A DNA stretch of 64,000 nucleotides from VRUE01 sp963704515 (GTDB lineage Bacteria; Actinomycetota; Thermoleophilia; Solirubrobacterales; 70-9). The notes beneath the pieces were generated by a model. It had not been told where the DNA came from, did not search any database, and worked only from the letters and a program-made list of their open reading frames with translations. Where the stretch lies: the NCBI GenBank assembly GCA_963704515.1, contig OY969913.1, positions 1,860,001-1,924,000 on the forward strand, read 5' to 3'. The position numbers and the translations under genes were made by a program. This document shows positions 16,814 through 24,370 of this stretch, piece by piece (positions within the stretch are counted from its first letter, which is position 1; the number at the start of each line of letters is the position of its first letter).

Positions 16814-18658
16814 CTAGCGGCCGCTGGAGCCGAAGCCGCCGTCGCCCCGAGCGGAATCGGCGAGGGTGTCGGCTTCAACCGGGTCGGGGAGCGCGATCGG
16901 GGTTATTAGGAGCTGCGCTATCCGGTCGCCGGGCTCGACTCGGAAGGTCTCGGCTGGGTCCGTGTTGAGGAGGAGGACGCGGACCTCGCCTCTGTAGCCC
17001 GAATCGATCAGGCCGGGTGAATTGACCAGAGCTATGCCGTGCTTCTTGGCGAGGCCCGACCGCGGAAGCACCAGTCCCGCGTGTCCGTCGGGAATTTCAA
17101 GGGCGATCCCCGTCCCAATGCTCCAACGCTCCCCCGGCCCGACATGGGCGGCCTCGCAAGCACAAAGATCAAGGCCGGCGTCGTCGTCGTGGGCCCTTGT
17201 CGGCAGGACTGCCTCGGGATTCAACTTCGCGATTCGGAGCTCCACGAGGCGGGACCCTACAGCGAGGATCCGATTCAGGCCGCTGCCGGCCCGCGGTCTC
17301 TCGCGGGGGGGTGGTGCCAAATCCGTGACAGGACCCGCCGCGCGACCAGCGTCCGTCCTGAGGTCCTCGAATCGATACAGCTCAGCGAGAGGGACTTTGG
17401 CCCGCACGAGGACCCCGTCCGCCCGCTCGTCCCGCTCCAGATCCCCGGCCACCTCATGCAGCTCGTGCAACCGCCCCCCCTCGGCGTACGGCACCAGCAG
17501 CTCGACCTCGGCCAGGGTGTCCTCGAAGGCCGCCTCGATCCGTTCGCGCAGCGTGTCCAGTCCCTCCCCCGTCAGCGCCGAGACGAGCACCGCCTCGGGC
17601 TCCTGTAGCAGCGCCTCCTCGCGCTGCTCGTCGCCGAGCAGGTCGGCCTTGTTGAGGACGAACAGGCGCGGCCCCTCGCCCGCGCCGATCTCCTCCAGGA
17701 CCTCGTCGACCGCCCGCTCGTCGGCGAGGCGCCGCTCCTCGGGCGCGGCCGCGTCGACCACGTGCAGGATCAGGTCGGCGAGCACGGTCTCCTCGAGGGT
17801 GGCCTTGAAGGCCTCGACCAGCTGGTGGGGCAGCTTCTCGATGAAGCCGACCGTGTCGGTGAGCAGGTACTCGCGGCCCGAGAGCTCGACGCCGCGGGTG
17901 GTCGGGTCGAGCGTGTGGAAGAGCCGGTCGCCGACCCCTACCTCGGCCCCGGTGAGGGCGTTGAGCAGGGTCGACTTACCGGCGTTGGTGTAGCCGGCGA
18001 GGGCGACGCTGGGCAGCGAGGAGCGCGCCCGCTGCGCCCGCTGCACGCCGCGGTTGCGCTCGAGGCGCGTGAGGCGGCGGCGCAGGGCGGCGATCCGGTC
18101 GCGGGCGAGGCGGCGGTCGGTCTCGATCTGGCTCTCGCCCGGGCCCCTGGTGCCGATCCCGCCCCCAAGCCGCTCGAGGTGCGTCCAAAGGCCGCGCATC
18201 CGCGCCAGGTTGTATTCGAGCTGGGCCAGCTCGACCTGCAGCTTGCCCTCGGCCGAGTGTGCGTGGTCGGCGAAGATGTCGAGGATCACGGCCGTGCGGT
18301 CGATCACCGGCACGCCCAGCGCCGCCTCCAGGTTGCGCTCCTGGCGCGGCGCCAGCTCGTCGTCGCAGGCCACCAGGTTGGCGTCGCACTCCTTGACCGT
18401 CGCCTTCAGCTCGGCCAGCTTGCCGCGGCCGACGTAGCGGTCCGGGTCGGGCGCGTCGCGCTGCTGCAGCGCCTCGCCGGCGGTCGCCACACCGGCGGTG
18501 CGCAGCAGCTCCTTCAGCTCGGCCAGCGGGTCGCCGTCGGCGCGCGAGCCGGTGATCCCGATCGCCAGCGCCCGCTGCCGGGCGCGCGGGTTCGACACCC
18601 CGGCTCCCCCGGCGCCGTAGCGCGTCTCCGCCCGCCTTCCGTCTCGCGACCTCTCCAT
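16814..18658 (-). CDS. hflX: HflX GTPase fused to dUTPase (dUTP diphosphatase)
   Basis: One uninterrupted frame of 614 residues. Residues 1-435 are HflX: a glycine-rich N-terminal domain with GGGIGTRGPGESQIETDRR, then the G domain with GYTNAGKST (222-230), DTVG (268-271) and NKAD (336-339), and an HflX-type C-terminal segment. After a 35-residue Pro/Arg-rich linker, residues 472-614 form a complete dUTPase with all five motifs: DAGLDL, PRSG, GLIDSGYRGEV, RIAQLLI and ARGDGGFGSSG. HflX splits stalled ribosomes; dUTPase keeps uracil out of DNA. An internal GTG at 17245 could also give a free dUTPase. The ATG at 18658 has GAAAGG upstream; an earlier in-frame start would overlap the divergent gene. 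Confidence 0.9.
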   Translation of the reverse strand: MERSRDGRRAETRYGAGGAGVSNPRARQRALAIGITGSRADGDPLAELKELLRTAGVATAGEALQQRDAPDPDRYVGRGKLAELKATVKECDANLVACDDELAPRQERNLEAALGVPVIDRTAVILDIFADHAHSAEGKLQVELAQLEYNLARMRGLWTHLERLGGGIGTRGPGESQIETDRRLARDRIAALRRRLTRLERNRGVQRAQRARSSLPSVALAGYTNAGKSTLLNALTGAEVGVGDRLFHTLDPTTRGVELSGREYLLTDTVGFIEKLPHQLVEAFKATLEETVLADLILHVVDAAAPEERRLADERAVDEVLEEIGAGEGPRLFVLNKADLLGDEQREEALLQEPEAVLVSALTGEGLDTLRERIEAAFEDTLAEVELLVPYAEGGRLHELHEVAGDLERDERADGVLVRAKVPLAELYRFEDLRTDAGRAAGPVTDLAPPPRERPRAGSGLNRILAVGSRLVELRIAKLNPEAVLPTRAHDDDAGLDLCACEAAHVGPGERWSIGTGIALEIPDGHAGLVLPRSGLAKKHGIALVNSPGLIDSGYRGEVRVLLLNTDPAETFRVEPGDRIAQLLITPIALPDPVEADTLADSARGDGGFGSSGR

Positions 18659-18683
18659 TCCTTTCGATTGTAGGCTTCCCCCT

Positions 18684-19679
18684 GTGAAGGTCTTCGTCAC
18701 GGGAGGGACCGGGTTCATCGGCGGCGAGGTCGCCAGTCAGCTGCGCGCCCGCGGCGAGGAGGTCAGCTGTCTGGTGCGCTCGCCCGAGAAGGCCGGGAAG
18801 CTGAAGGAGCTGGGCTGCGAGCTGGTCAGTGGCTCGCTCAGCGACGAAACGGTGCTGCGCGAAGGCATGGAGGGGTGCGACGCGCTGGTCCACGCCGCGG
18901 CGATGTACGAGGTCGGCATCCCCGCCAAGCAGCACCCGGCGATGTACGAGGCCAACGTGCGCGGCACCGAGCGGGCGATGCGCGCCGCGCTCGAGGCCAA
19001 GGTCCCCAAAGTCGTCTACGTCTCCACGGTCGGGGTCTTCGGCAACACGCACGGCAAGGTCGTCGACGAGTCCTACGAGCACCCCGGCAAGGAGTTCACC
19101 TCCTACTACGAGGAGACCAAGCTCGAGGCGCACCGGATCGTCAAGCGGATGATCGCCGAGGACTCGCTGCCGGCGACGATCGTCCAGCCCGGCGGCGTAT
19201 ATGGCCCGGGTGACACCTCGCAGCTATTCGACCTCATGGACCAGTTTCTCTCCGGCAAGCTCCCCTTGCTGCCCTTCCCCGACCTCGGGATTTGCCTAAC
19301 GCACGTCGAAGACATTGCCGGCGGCATCATTCTTGCGCTTGACAAGGGCAAGGTCGGCGAGACCTACGTGCTCAGCGGCCCCGCGACGACGATGCGCTCC
19401 GCGGTTGACGTCCTGGCGGAGATCTCCGGCCGCAAGGCGCCGAAGCGTGCCCTGCCGACCGTGCTGATGAAGGCGATGGTGCCAATCGGGCCCCTGGTTG
19501 GAAGGATGGTGGGCCAGCCGCCGAACCTCCGCGAGTTGATCTCCTCCGCCGACGGAGTCACCTTCTGGGCCGGCTACGAGAAGGCCGGCCGCGAGCTCGG
19601 CTACACGCCGCGAGGCATGGACGAGGGCTTCCGGCAGACCCTGGAAGCCGACGAGCGCTTGCCCAATCCGGCTGCGTGA
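18684..19679 (+). CDS. NAD-dependent epimerase/dehydratase (extended SDR)
   Basis: A 331-residue extended SDR with GTG start MKVFVTGGTGFIGGEV, which provides the GxxGxxG dinucleotide-binding motif. YVSTVGVFG supplies the catalytic serine region and YYEETKLEAH gives YxxxK. The C-terminal half resembles hopanoid- or dihydroflavonol-reductase-like subgroups, but the substrate is not evident. It diverges from hflX-dut across only 25 bases, so the two promoters must overlap each other or coding sequence. A long hairpin follows its stop. Confidence 0.87.
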   Translation: MKVFVTGGTGFIGGEVASQLRARGEEVSCLVRSPEKAGKLKELGCELVSGSLSDETVLREGMEGCDALVHAAAMYEVGIPAKQHPAMYEANVRGTERAMRAALEAKVPKVVYVSTVGVFGNTHGKVVDESYEHPGKEFTSYYEETKLEAHRIVKRMIAEDSLPATIVQPGGVYGPGDTSQLFDLMDQFLSGKLPLLPFPDLGICLTHVEDIAGGIILALDKGKVGETYVLSGPATTMRSAVDVLAEISGRKAPKRALPTVLMKAMVPIGPLVGRMVGQPPNLRELISSADGVTFWAGYEKAGRELGYTPRGMDEGFRQTLEADERLPNPAA

Positions 19680-19745
19680 GGGAGTCGGGAGAGGGTCTCC
19701 CGAAGCCTCCCCGCTGTTGCTTCGGGAGACCCTCCCCCGACTCCC
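19680..19745. repeat. Long inverted repeat after the SDR gene
   Basis: Two 27-nt arms (19680-19706 and 19719-19745) pair with one mismatch around a 12-nt loop. It starts on the base after the SDR stop and ends 13 bases before the next start. No T-tract follows on either strand, so it is not a standard intrinsic terminator. It lacks the Family I core but resembles its outer arms in size and G-richness. Confidence 0.85.
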
Positions 19746-19758
19746 CTAGGCTGCGGCA

Positions 19759-20598
19759 ATGCGCGTAATCGACGTCATGCACCTCGGCCGGCCGCACGTG
19801 ATCGGCTGCTGGGAGATGGAGGGCGCGCTCGTCGACCCCGGGCCACAGTCGTCGATGGAGACGCTGCTCGACGCGCTTGGCGGGGAGCGGCCGCGGGCGC
19901 TGCTGCTCACCCATATCCACCTCGACCACGCGGCGGCGACCGGGGCGCTGGTGCGCCGCTGGCCCGATCTTCCGGTCTACGTCCACGAGCGCGGCGCCCC
20001 GCACCTGATCGACCCGTCGAAGCTGCTGGCCAGCGCCGAGCGCCTTTACGGCGATCGGATGGAGCGCCTTTGGGGCGAGATCGTGCCGGTGCCCGAGGCC
20101 AACGTAAGGCCGTTGGCCGGTGGCGAGGAGGTGCTCGGCATGCGAGTCGCCTACACGCCCGGCCACGCATCCCACCACGTCTGCTACTTCGACGAGGACT
20201 CCGGCGCCGCCTTCGTCGGCGACGTCGCTGGGGTGCGCATCCCCGGCGCCGAGCTGATCGTCCCCCCGACGCCGCCGCCTGACATCGACATCGAGGCCTG
20301 GATCGACTCGATCGGCATCGTCGAGTCCTGGCGCCCGGAGCGCCTCGCCCTCACCCATTTCGGCGCGGTCGAGGAGCCGATCGCCCACCTGGAGCTCGTC
20401 CGCGAGCGCCTGCGCGAGGAGGCTCAGCTGGCCCGCGACCTCTCAGAGGAGGAGTACGAGCAGCGCCACCGCGCCCGCGTCGCCGAGAGCGTCACTCCCG
20501 AGATTGCCTCGGAGCTCCTCCAGGCCGTCCCGCCCCAGTACCAGTGGCGCGGCCTGGACCGCTACTGGCGTAAGCGCGCCGAGCGCGAAGCGGCCTGA
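19759..20598 (+). CDS. MBL-fold metallo-hydrolase
   Basis: A 279-residue metallo-beta-lactamase-fold protein. The metal-binding motif HIHLDHAAATG matches HxHxDH, a second histidine lies in TPGHASHH, and an aspartate in FVGDVAG. Beyond the core fold is a helical C-terminal part of about 90 residues. It is a zinc or iron hydrolase of unknown substrate (glyoxalase II-like or lactonase-like are possible). The same-strand SDR lies upstream beyond a long hairpin. Confidence 0.88.
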   Translation: MRVIDVMHLGRPHVIGCWEMEGALVDPGPQSSMETLLDALGGERPRALLLTHIHLDHAAATGALVRRWPDLPVYVHERGAPHLIDPSKLLASAERLYGDRMERLWGEIVPVPEANVRPLAGGEEVLGMRVAYTPGHASHHVCYFDEDSGAAFVGDVAGVRIPGAELIVPPTPPPDIDIEAWIDSIGIVESWRPERLALTHFGAVEEPIAHLELVRERLREEAQLARDLSEEEYEQRHRARVAESVTPEIASELLQAVPPQYQWRGLDRYWRKRAEREAA

Positions 20599-20599
20599 C

Positions 20600-21223
20600 T
20601 CACAACGATTCGGCCGCCGCACCGGCGAGGACTCCGCCAAGCAGTTCGATCGTCTCGTCCACGGAGTCGAGGATCGGTTCCTCGCGCCAGGGCTCGCCAA
20701 GGCGCTCCCGCGCCCCGGCACGCGAGCGAAGCGCGGCCTCCGAGATGACCTTGGCGTGTTCCCTGACTCGCCGCGGCGCGATGCCGAGCGCCTCCCCTAG
20801 GTGATCCAAATGGCGTCCCCTGATTCGGTCTGGTCGATACTCCCCGCCGTATTTCATGCCCATCTTGCGATCAAAGCGGCGCCCGTAGGCGCGGGTCGAG
20901 ATCAAGTCGTAGAGAGGCGCGAGCCTTGGCGCGCCGGGCCCCTCGAGCAACAGGGAGTAGTTCTTCGAATGGGCATCGGCGTTGCCGATCGCAAAGGCGC
21001 GCGCGATCGCCTTCAGGAAGTCTCCCTCCAGTAGCAAGCCAGCGAAGAACGGCCGGCAGTCCTCGTCCGTGTAGGGGTCGTCCGTCAGCGGGAGCGACAG
21101 CGACAGCGGCATGGCGGCGGTCGTGAGCCAGCTGGGGTCATAGGTGAACCGCAGCCTTGCTCCCTCGAGGCGCTCAAGCGTGCCAGCGCGGTCTTCGTGA
21201 AGGTAGACGTCGAGAGCGGTCAT
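20600..21223 (-). CDS. HipA-family protein with an internal deletion
   Basis: Only 207 residues, against roughly 400-440 for HipA kinases. Residues 1-68 match the HipA N-terminal domain (VYLHEDRAGTLERLEG, FTYDPSWL, PLSLSLPL, FFAGLLLEG). The sequence then jumps to the C-terminal kinase half: FAIGNADAHSKNYSLLLE and APLYDLISTRAY, which keep the catalytic and Mg-binding aspartates. The middle, including the Gly-rich loop with the autophosphorylated serine and the ATP-binding strand region, is absent without a frameshift. It is probably an inactive toxin relic. It overlaps the upstream HipB gene by 4 bases. Confidence 0.85.
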   Translation of the reverse strand: MTALDVYLHEDRAGTLERLEGARLRFTYDPSWLTTAAMPLSLSLPLTDDPYTDEDCRPFFAGLLLEGDFLKAIARAFAIGNADAHSKNYSLLLEGPGAPRLAPLYDLISTRAYGRRFDRKMGMKYGGEYRPDRIRGRHLDHLGEALGIAPRRVREHAKVISEAALRSRAGARERLGEPWREEPILDSVDETIELLGGVLAGAAAESL

Positions 21224-21435
21224 CGCGATTCGACGAACAGATCGAGTCCCAGCGCCGCGAGAACCCGCCGGATCCCGTCGAACTGCGCCGTCGCCTTGCC
21301 GCGCTCGAGTTCGCTGACGAATCGTAGGGTTACGCCGCAGACATCAGCCAACTCCCCCTGGGTCAACTCCAGTTCGTTGCGCCGCTGTCGAATCGACATT
21401 CCTAGATCGTGCTCGCTTCTGATCTGCGTTCTCAT
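21220..21435 (-). CDS. HipB-like XRE-family antitoxin/regulator
   Basis: A 71-residue protein that is essentially one helix-turn-helix domain: IRQRRNELELTQGELADVCGVTLRFVSELERGK. This matches HipB-type DNA-binding antitoxins, which autoregulate their operon and neutralise HipA. It overlaps the truncated HipA gene by 4 bases (ATGA), the normal antitoxin-first order. The domain looks intact and could still bind DNA. Confidence 0.87.
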   Translation of the reverse strand: MRTQIRSEHDLGMSIRQRRNELELTQGELADVCGVTLRFVSELERGKATAQFDGIRRVLAALGLDLFVESR

Positions 21436-21462
21436 TTTCCCGTCCGGGAAAATCGCCCTGGC

Positions 21463-22632
21463 TCAGCTCAGGTGCTCGCGCATCCGCTCGACCGCCTCGA
21501 TGATGCGGTCGTCGGGGGTGGTCAGCGAGATGCGGAAGAAGCCCTCGCCGCTCGGCCCGTACATCGAGCCGGGTGAGACGACCACGGCGGCCTCTTCGAG
21601 GACCAGCTCCGAGAAGGAAGTCGAGGTGTGGCCCTCGGGGACCGGCGCCCAGACGTAGATCGTGCCCTTCGGGGCGCTGACCTCGACGCCGATCTCGCGC
21701 AGGGCGCCGACGACCAGATCACGGCGGCGCGCGTAGGTCTCGTTCATCCGCTCCAGCGGGCCGCGCGGGCCCTGCAGGGCGGCGACGCCGGCCATCTGGA
21801 TCGCCTCGAAGAGACCCGAGTCGACGTTGGTCTTCAGGCGCCAGTAGGTCTGGATCGCCTCGGCGTTGCCGAGGATCGCCGCACAGCGCCAGCCGGTCAT
21901 GTTGAAGCCCTTGGAGAGCGAGAAGACCTCGACGCCGACCTCCTTGGCGCCCGGCGTGGCGAGGAAGCTGGGCGCCACGTAGCCGTCGTAGGTCGTCTCC
22001 GAGTAGGCGTTGTCGTGGACGACGAGGATCTCGTGCTCGCGGGCGAAGGAGACCACCCGCTCGAAGAAGCCCTCGGGGACGACGGCGCCGGTCGGGTTGT
22101 TGGGAAAGTTGATGAACATCAGCCGCGCCTTGGCGGCGACGTCGGCCGGGACGGCGGCCAGGTCGGGGGCGAAGCCCAGCTCCGGGACGAGGGGAAGCAG
22201 CTCCGGGGTCGCACCGGCGAGGATCGGGCCGCCGGTGTAGACCGGGTAGCCGGGATCGGAGGCGAGCGCCACGCCGCCCGGGTCGAGGAAGGCGAAGCAG
22301 AGGTTGTAGATGCACTCCTTGGCGCCGATCGCCGGGATCACCTCGTTCTCCGGGTCGATCTCGACTCCGAAGCGGCTGTCGTAGAACTCGGCGAAGGCCC
22401 GGCGGAACTCCTCGCGGCCGCGGTTGGACGGGTACTTCTGGTTGGCGTTCTCGGCGACCGCCTCCTGCATCGCCGAGACGACGTGCGGGTAGGTCGGTTC
22501 GTCGGGGTCGCCGATGCCGAGGCTGATCACGTCGATGCCGGCTGCGCGCTTCTCGGAGATGCGCCGCTCCAGCTCCTGGAACATGTACGGAGGCATCGCC
22601 TCCAGCCGTTTGGACGGATCGGAGATTCCCAT
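21463..22632 (-). CDS. dapL: LL-diaminopimelate aminotransferase-like PLP enzyme
   Basis: A 389-residue fold-type I aminotransferase. It has NFPNNPTGAVVP, HDNAYSETTYDG, the PLP lysine in SLSKGFNMTGWR, and an Arg near the C-terminus (FFRISLTTPDDR). The N-terminus RLEAMPPYMFQELERRISEKRAAGIDVISLGIGDPD is characteristic of DapL and close relatives. It sits 12 bases downstream of dapF, and dapA and dapB are also in the window. This supports the direct aminotransferase route from tetrahydrodipicolinate to LL-diaminopimelate. A general aspartate/alanine aminotransferase role cannot be excluded. Confidence 0.83.
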   Translation of the reverse strand: MGISDPSKRLEAMPPYMFQELERRISEKRAAGIDVISLGIGDPDEPTYPHVVSAMQEAVAENANQKYPSNRGREEFRRAFAEFYDSRFGVEIDPENEVIPAIGAKECIYNLCFAFLDPGGVALASDPGYPVYTGGPILAGATPELLPLVPELGFAPDLAAVPADVAAKARLMFINFPNNPTGAVVPEGFFERVVSFAREHEILVVHDNAYSETTYDGYVAPSFLATPGAKEVGVEVFSLSKGFNMTGWRCAAILGNAEAIQTYWRLKTNVDSGLFEAIQMAGVAALQGPRGPLERMNETYARRRDLVVGALREIGVEVSAPKGTIYVWAPVPEGHTSTSFSELVLEEAAVVVSPGSMYGPSGEGFFRISLTTPDDRIIEAVERMREHLS

Positions 22633-22644
22633 CGGCGCGAGAAT

Positions 22645-23490
22645 CTATTCGTCCAGCGCCGCGAGCGCGTCGAGCAACTCGGCCGAGAGCTCGCCGGCGC
22701 AAACCGGCTCGGCCCAGCCGCTCAGGGTCACGTCCAGCTCGGGCGAGATCCCGACCTCCAGCTCACCGCCGTCGAGCTCGACCACGATCGGGCTGGGCGC
22801 GCCGCGCAGGAAGGCGGTCACCGCTGCGCCGCTGGCGCCGGTGCCCGAGGAGAGCGTCTCCCCCACCCCGCGCTCGAAGATCCGCGCCCGCACGCGGCTG
22901 CCGTCGATCCGCAGAAAGGAGACGTTGGTGCGGTTCGGGAACTGGGCGTCGGCTTCGATCGCGGGGCCGATCGCGGCCAGGTCGAGATTCTCGAGCTCCT
23001 CGCCGACGACGATCGCGCACTGCGGGTTGCCGATCGAGACGTGCTGGAACGCCCAGGCGCGCCCTCCGCTCTCAACGGTCCCCCCGCCACCTGTCGGTCC
23101 GTCGGGAAAATCCTTCGACGTCGTCGAAGCCCGCCCCATCGCCACCGAACAGGTCCGCCCCGAGGTGATCGTCGGCGTCACCGGGCCCGCCGCGGTGACG
23201 ATCGAGAACGTTTCCTCCTCCGTCCACCCATGTCGCCGCAGGTAGAGAATCGCCTCCCGCGCCCCATTCCCCGAGAGCTCGGCCTCCGAGCCATCCGGAT
23301 TGAAGATCCTCAGAGAAGCGACGTAGGCTGGATCGTCGCTGCGCTCGAGCAAAAGCACCCCGTCCGACCCGACCCCGAAGTGCGGATCGCAAACCCGCCG
23401 CACCCGCCCCGCCGTCAATTCCCACGGCAGCGCCTCCGCCTCGACAACCAAGTAGTCGTTCCCCAGCGCCTGCCACTTCTCGAATCTCAC
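22645..23490 (-). CDS. dapF: Diaminopimelate epimerase-like protein with Ser at both catalytic Cys positions
   Basis: A 281-residue protein that is collinear with DapF: MRFEKWQALGNDYLVVE at the start, then FNPDGSEAELSGNGARE and ETLSSGTGASGAAV. DapF normally carries a catalytic cysteine in each of the last two motifs (xxCGNGxR and xxCGTG). Here S73 and S215 occupy those positions and the codons are clearly serine. DapF interconverts LL- and meso-diaminopimelate for peptidoglycan and lysine. Operon context (miaA-dapF-dapL) supports that role. Whether a Ser/Ser enzyme is active, or another protein does the epimerisation, is not answerable here. The start overlaps miaA by 4 bases. Confidence 0.87.
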   Translation of the reverse strand: MRFEKWQALGNDYLVVEAEALPWELTAGRVRRVCDPHFGVGSDGVLLLERSDDPAYVASLRIFNPDGSEAELSGNGAREAILYLRRHGWTEEETFSIVTAAGPVTPTITSGRTCSVAMGRASTTSKDFPDGPTGGGGTVESGGRAWAFQHVSIGNPQCAIVVGEELENLDLAAIGPAIEADAQFPNRTNVSFLRIDGSRVRARIFERGVGETLSSGTGASGAAVTAFLRGAPSPIVVELDGGELEVGISPELDVTLSGWAEPVCAGELSAELLDALAALDE

Positions 23491-24224
23491 GAAGCTGAGC
23501 CTATTTGCCCGACGATCTCACCGGCGACCTCCGCGTCGGTGAGAATCGTGCGGTCGATCCAGCGGAGGTTGGGGATCTTGCGCATCCAGGTCAGCTGGCG
23601 ACGGGCGTAGTTGCGGGACCGCTTCTGCATTCCGGCCAGATCGCCTCGCATCACCTCGTCAAACCCAAGCGCGACCCGAGCCGTCCGCGACGGCCCCAGC
23701 GCTTCCGCCTTTTCGACCTCCTCCCGCGCCCCCGACTCGAAGATCCGAGCGGTCCGCTCATCGATCCGCCGGTACAGCTCCCCCCGCTCCATATCCAGCC
23801 CAAAGATCTTCGTCGGATGTCGAGTCTCTGGCGACCAGAGCTCAGAATCCTCAGATTCCGGCGGCGCCTTGACCAGCGAAAGCTCCCCCAGCGCCGCCCG
23901 CAGATACAGCCCCGTCCCCCCCACCACAATCGGCCGCCGCCCCGCCTCCAGAGCCGCATCGATCTCCCGATGCGCCAGCGGCATGTACCGCCCCACATCG
24001 AACTTCTCCCCCACCGGCACAAAGCTCACCAAGCGATGCTCGAGCTTCGCCTGCTCCTCCGCCGAAGCCAACCCAGTGAGCGTCTCCAGCCCTTCGTAAA
24101 CCTGAAGCGCATCACAGGAAACAGCAACGGGGTCCTCTCCCCGTCCTCGAAGCTCACGAGCAAGCGCGACGGCAACCCCGGTCTTCCCGACCCCAGTCGG
24201 CCCGAATATCGCGACAACGTCCAT
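23487..24224 (-). CDS. miaA: tRNA dimethylallyltransferase, compact form
   Basis: A 245-residue MiaA homologue, against about 300 for the family. It has GPTGVGKT (residues 8-15), SCDALQVYEGL with the catalytic aspartate, IVVGGTGLYLRAAL and the C-terminal RSRNYARRQLTWMRK. Between residues 121 and 138 about 50-60 residues that normally form most of the anticodon-contacting insert (including the DPxAAxxIxxxDxxRxxRALE stretch) are missing. MiaA prenylates A37 of tRNAs reading UNN codons, and MiaB upstream methylthiolates the product. ATG 24224 was preferred over a GTG 12 bases earlier. Confidence 0.88.
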   Translation of the reverse strand: MDVVAIFGPTGVGKTGVAVALARELRGRGEDPVAVSCDALQVYEGLETLTGLASAEEQAKLEHRLVSFVPVGEKFDVGRYMPLAHREIDAALEAGRRPIVVGGTGLYLRAALGELSLVKAPPESEDSELWSPETRHPTKIFGLDMERGELYRRIDERTARIFESGAREEVEKAEALGPSRTARVALGFDEVMRGDLAGMQKRSRNYARRQLTWMRKIPNLRWIDRTILTDAEVAGEIVGQIGSAS

Positions 24225-24247
24225 GACCAGAAGCACCGATCCCTTCC

Positions 24248-24370
24248 GTTAGGAGGGTGTCGGGGTAGTTCCGAACGGCTTGTACTTTTTCGTCGTGAGC
24301 CGCGAGGCGTCAGCCTGACTCCTCTCTACCGAAAAAGTTGAGTGAGGGACTACCCCGACACCCTCCTAAC
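24248..24370 (+). repeat. Family I palindromic element, copy 3
   Basis: A 123-nt element between miaB and miaA with a perfect 22-bp outer inverted repeat (24248-24269 against 24349-24370). The core reads GGCTTGTACTTTTTCGTCGT, an apical region with GAGCCGCGAGGC, and ACCGAAAAAGTTGAGTGAGG. It is the most diverged copy; the G-box flanking the core is TTCCGAAC instead of GTGGAGCG. The right arm contains the TAG stop of miaB (read on the minus strand). Confidence 0.88.
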
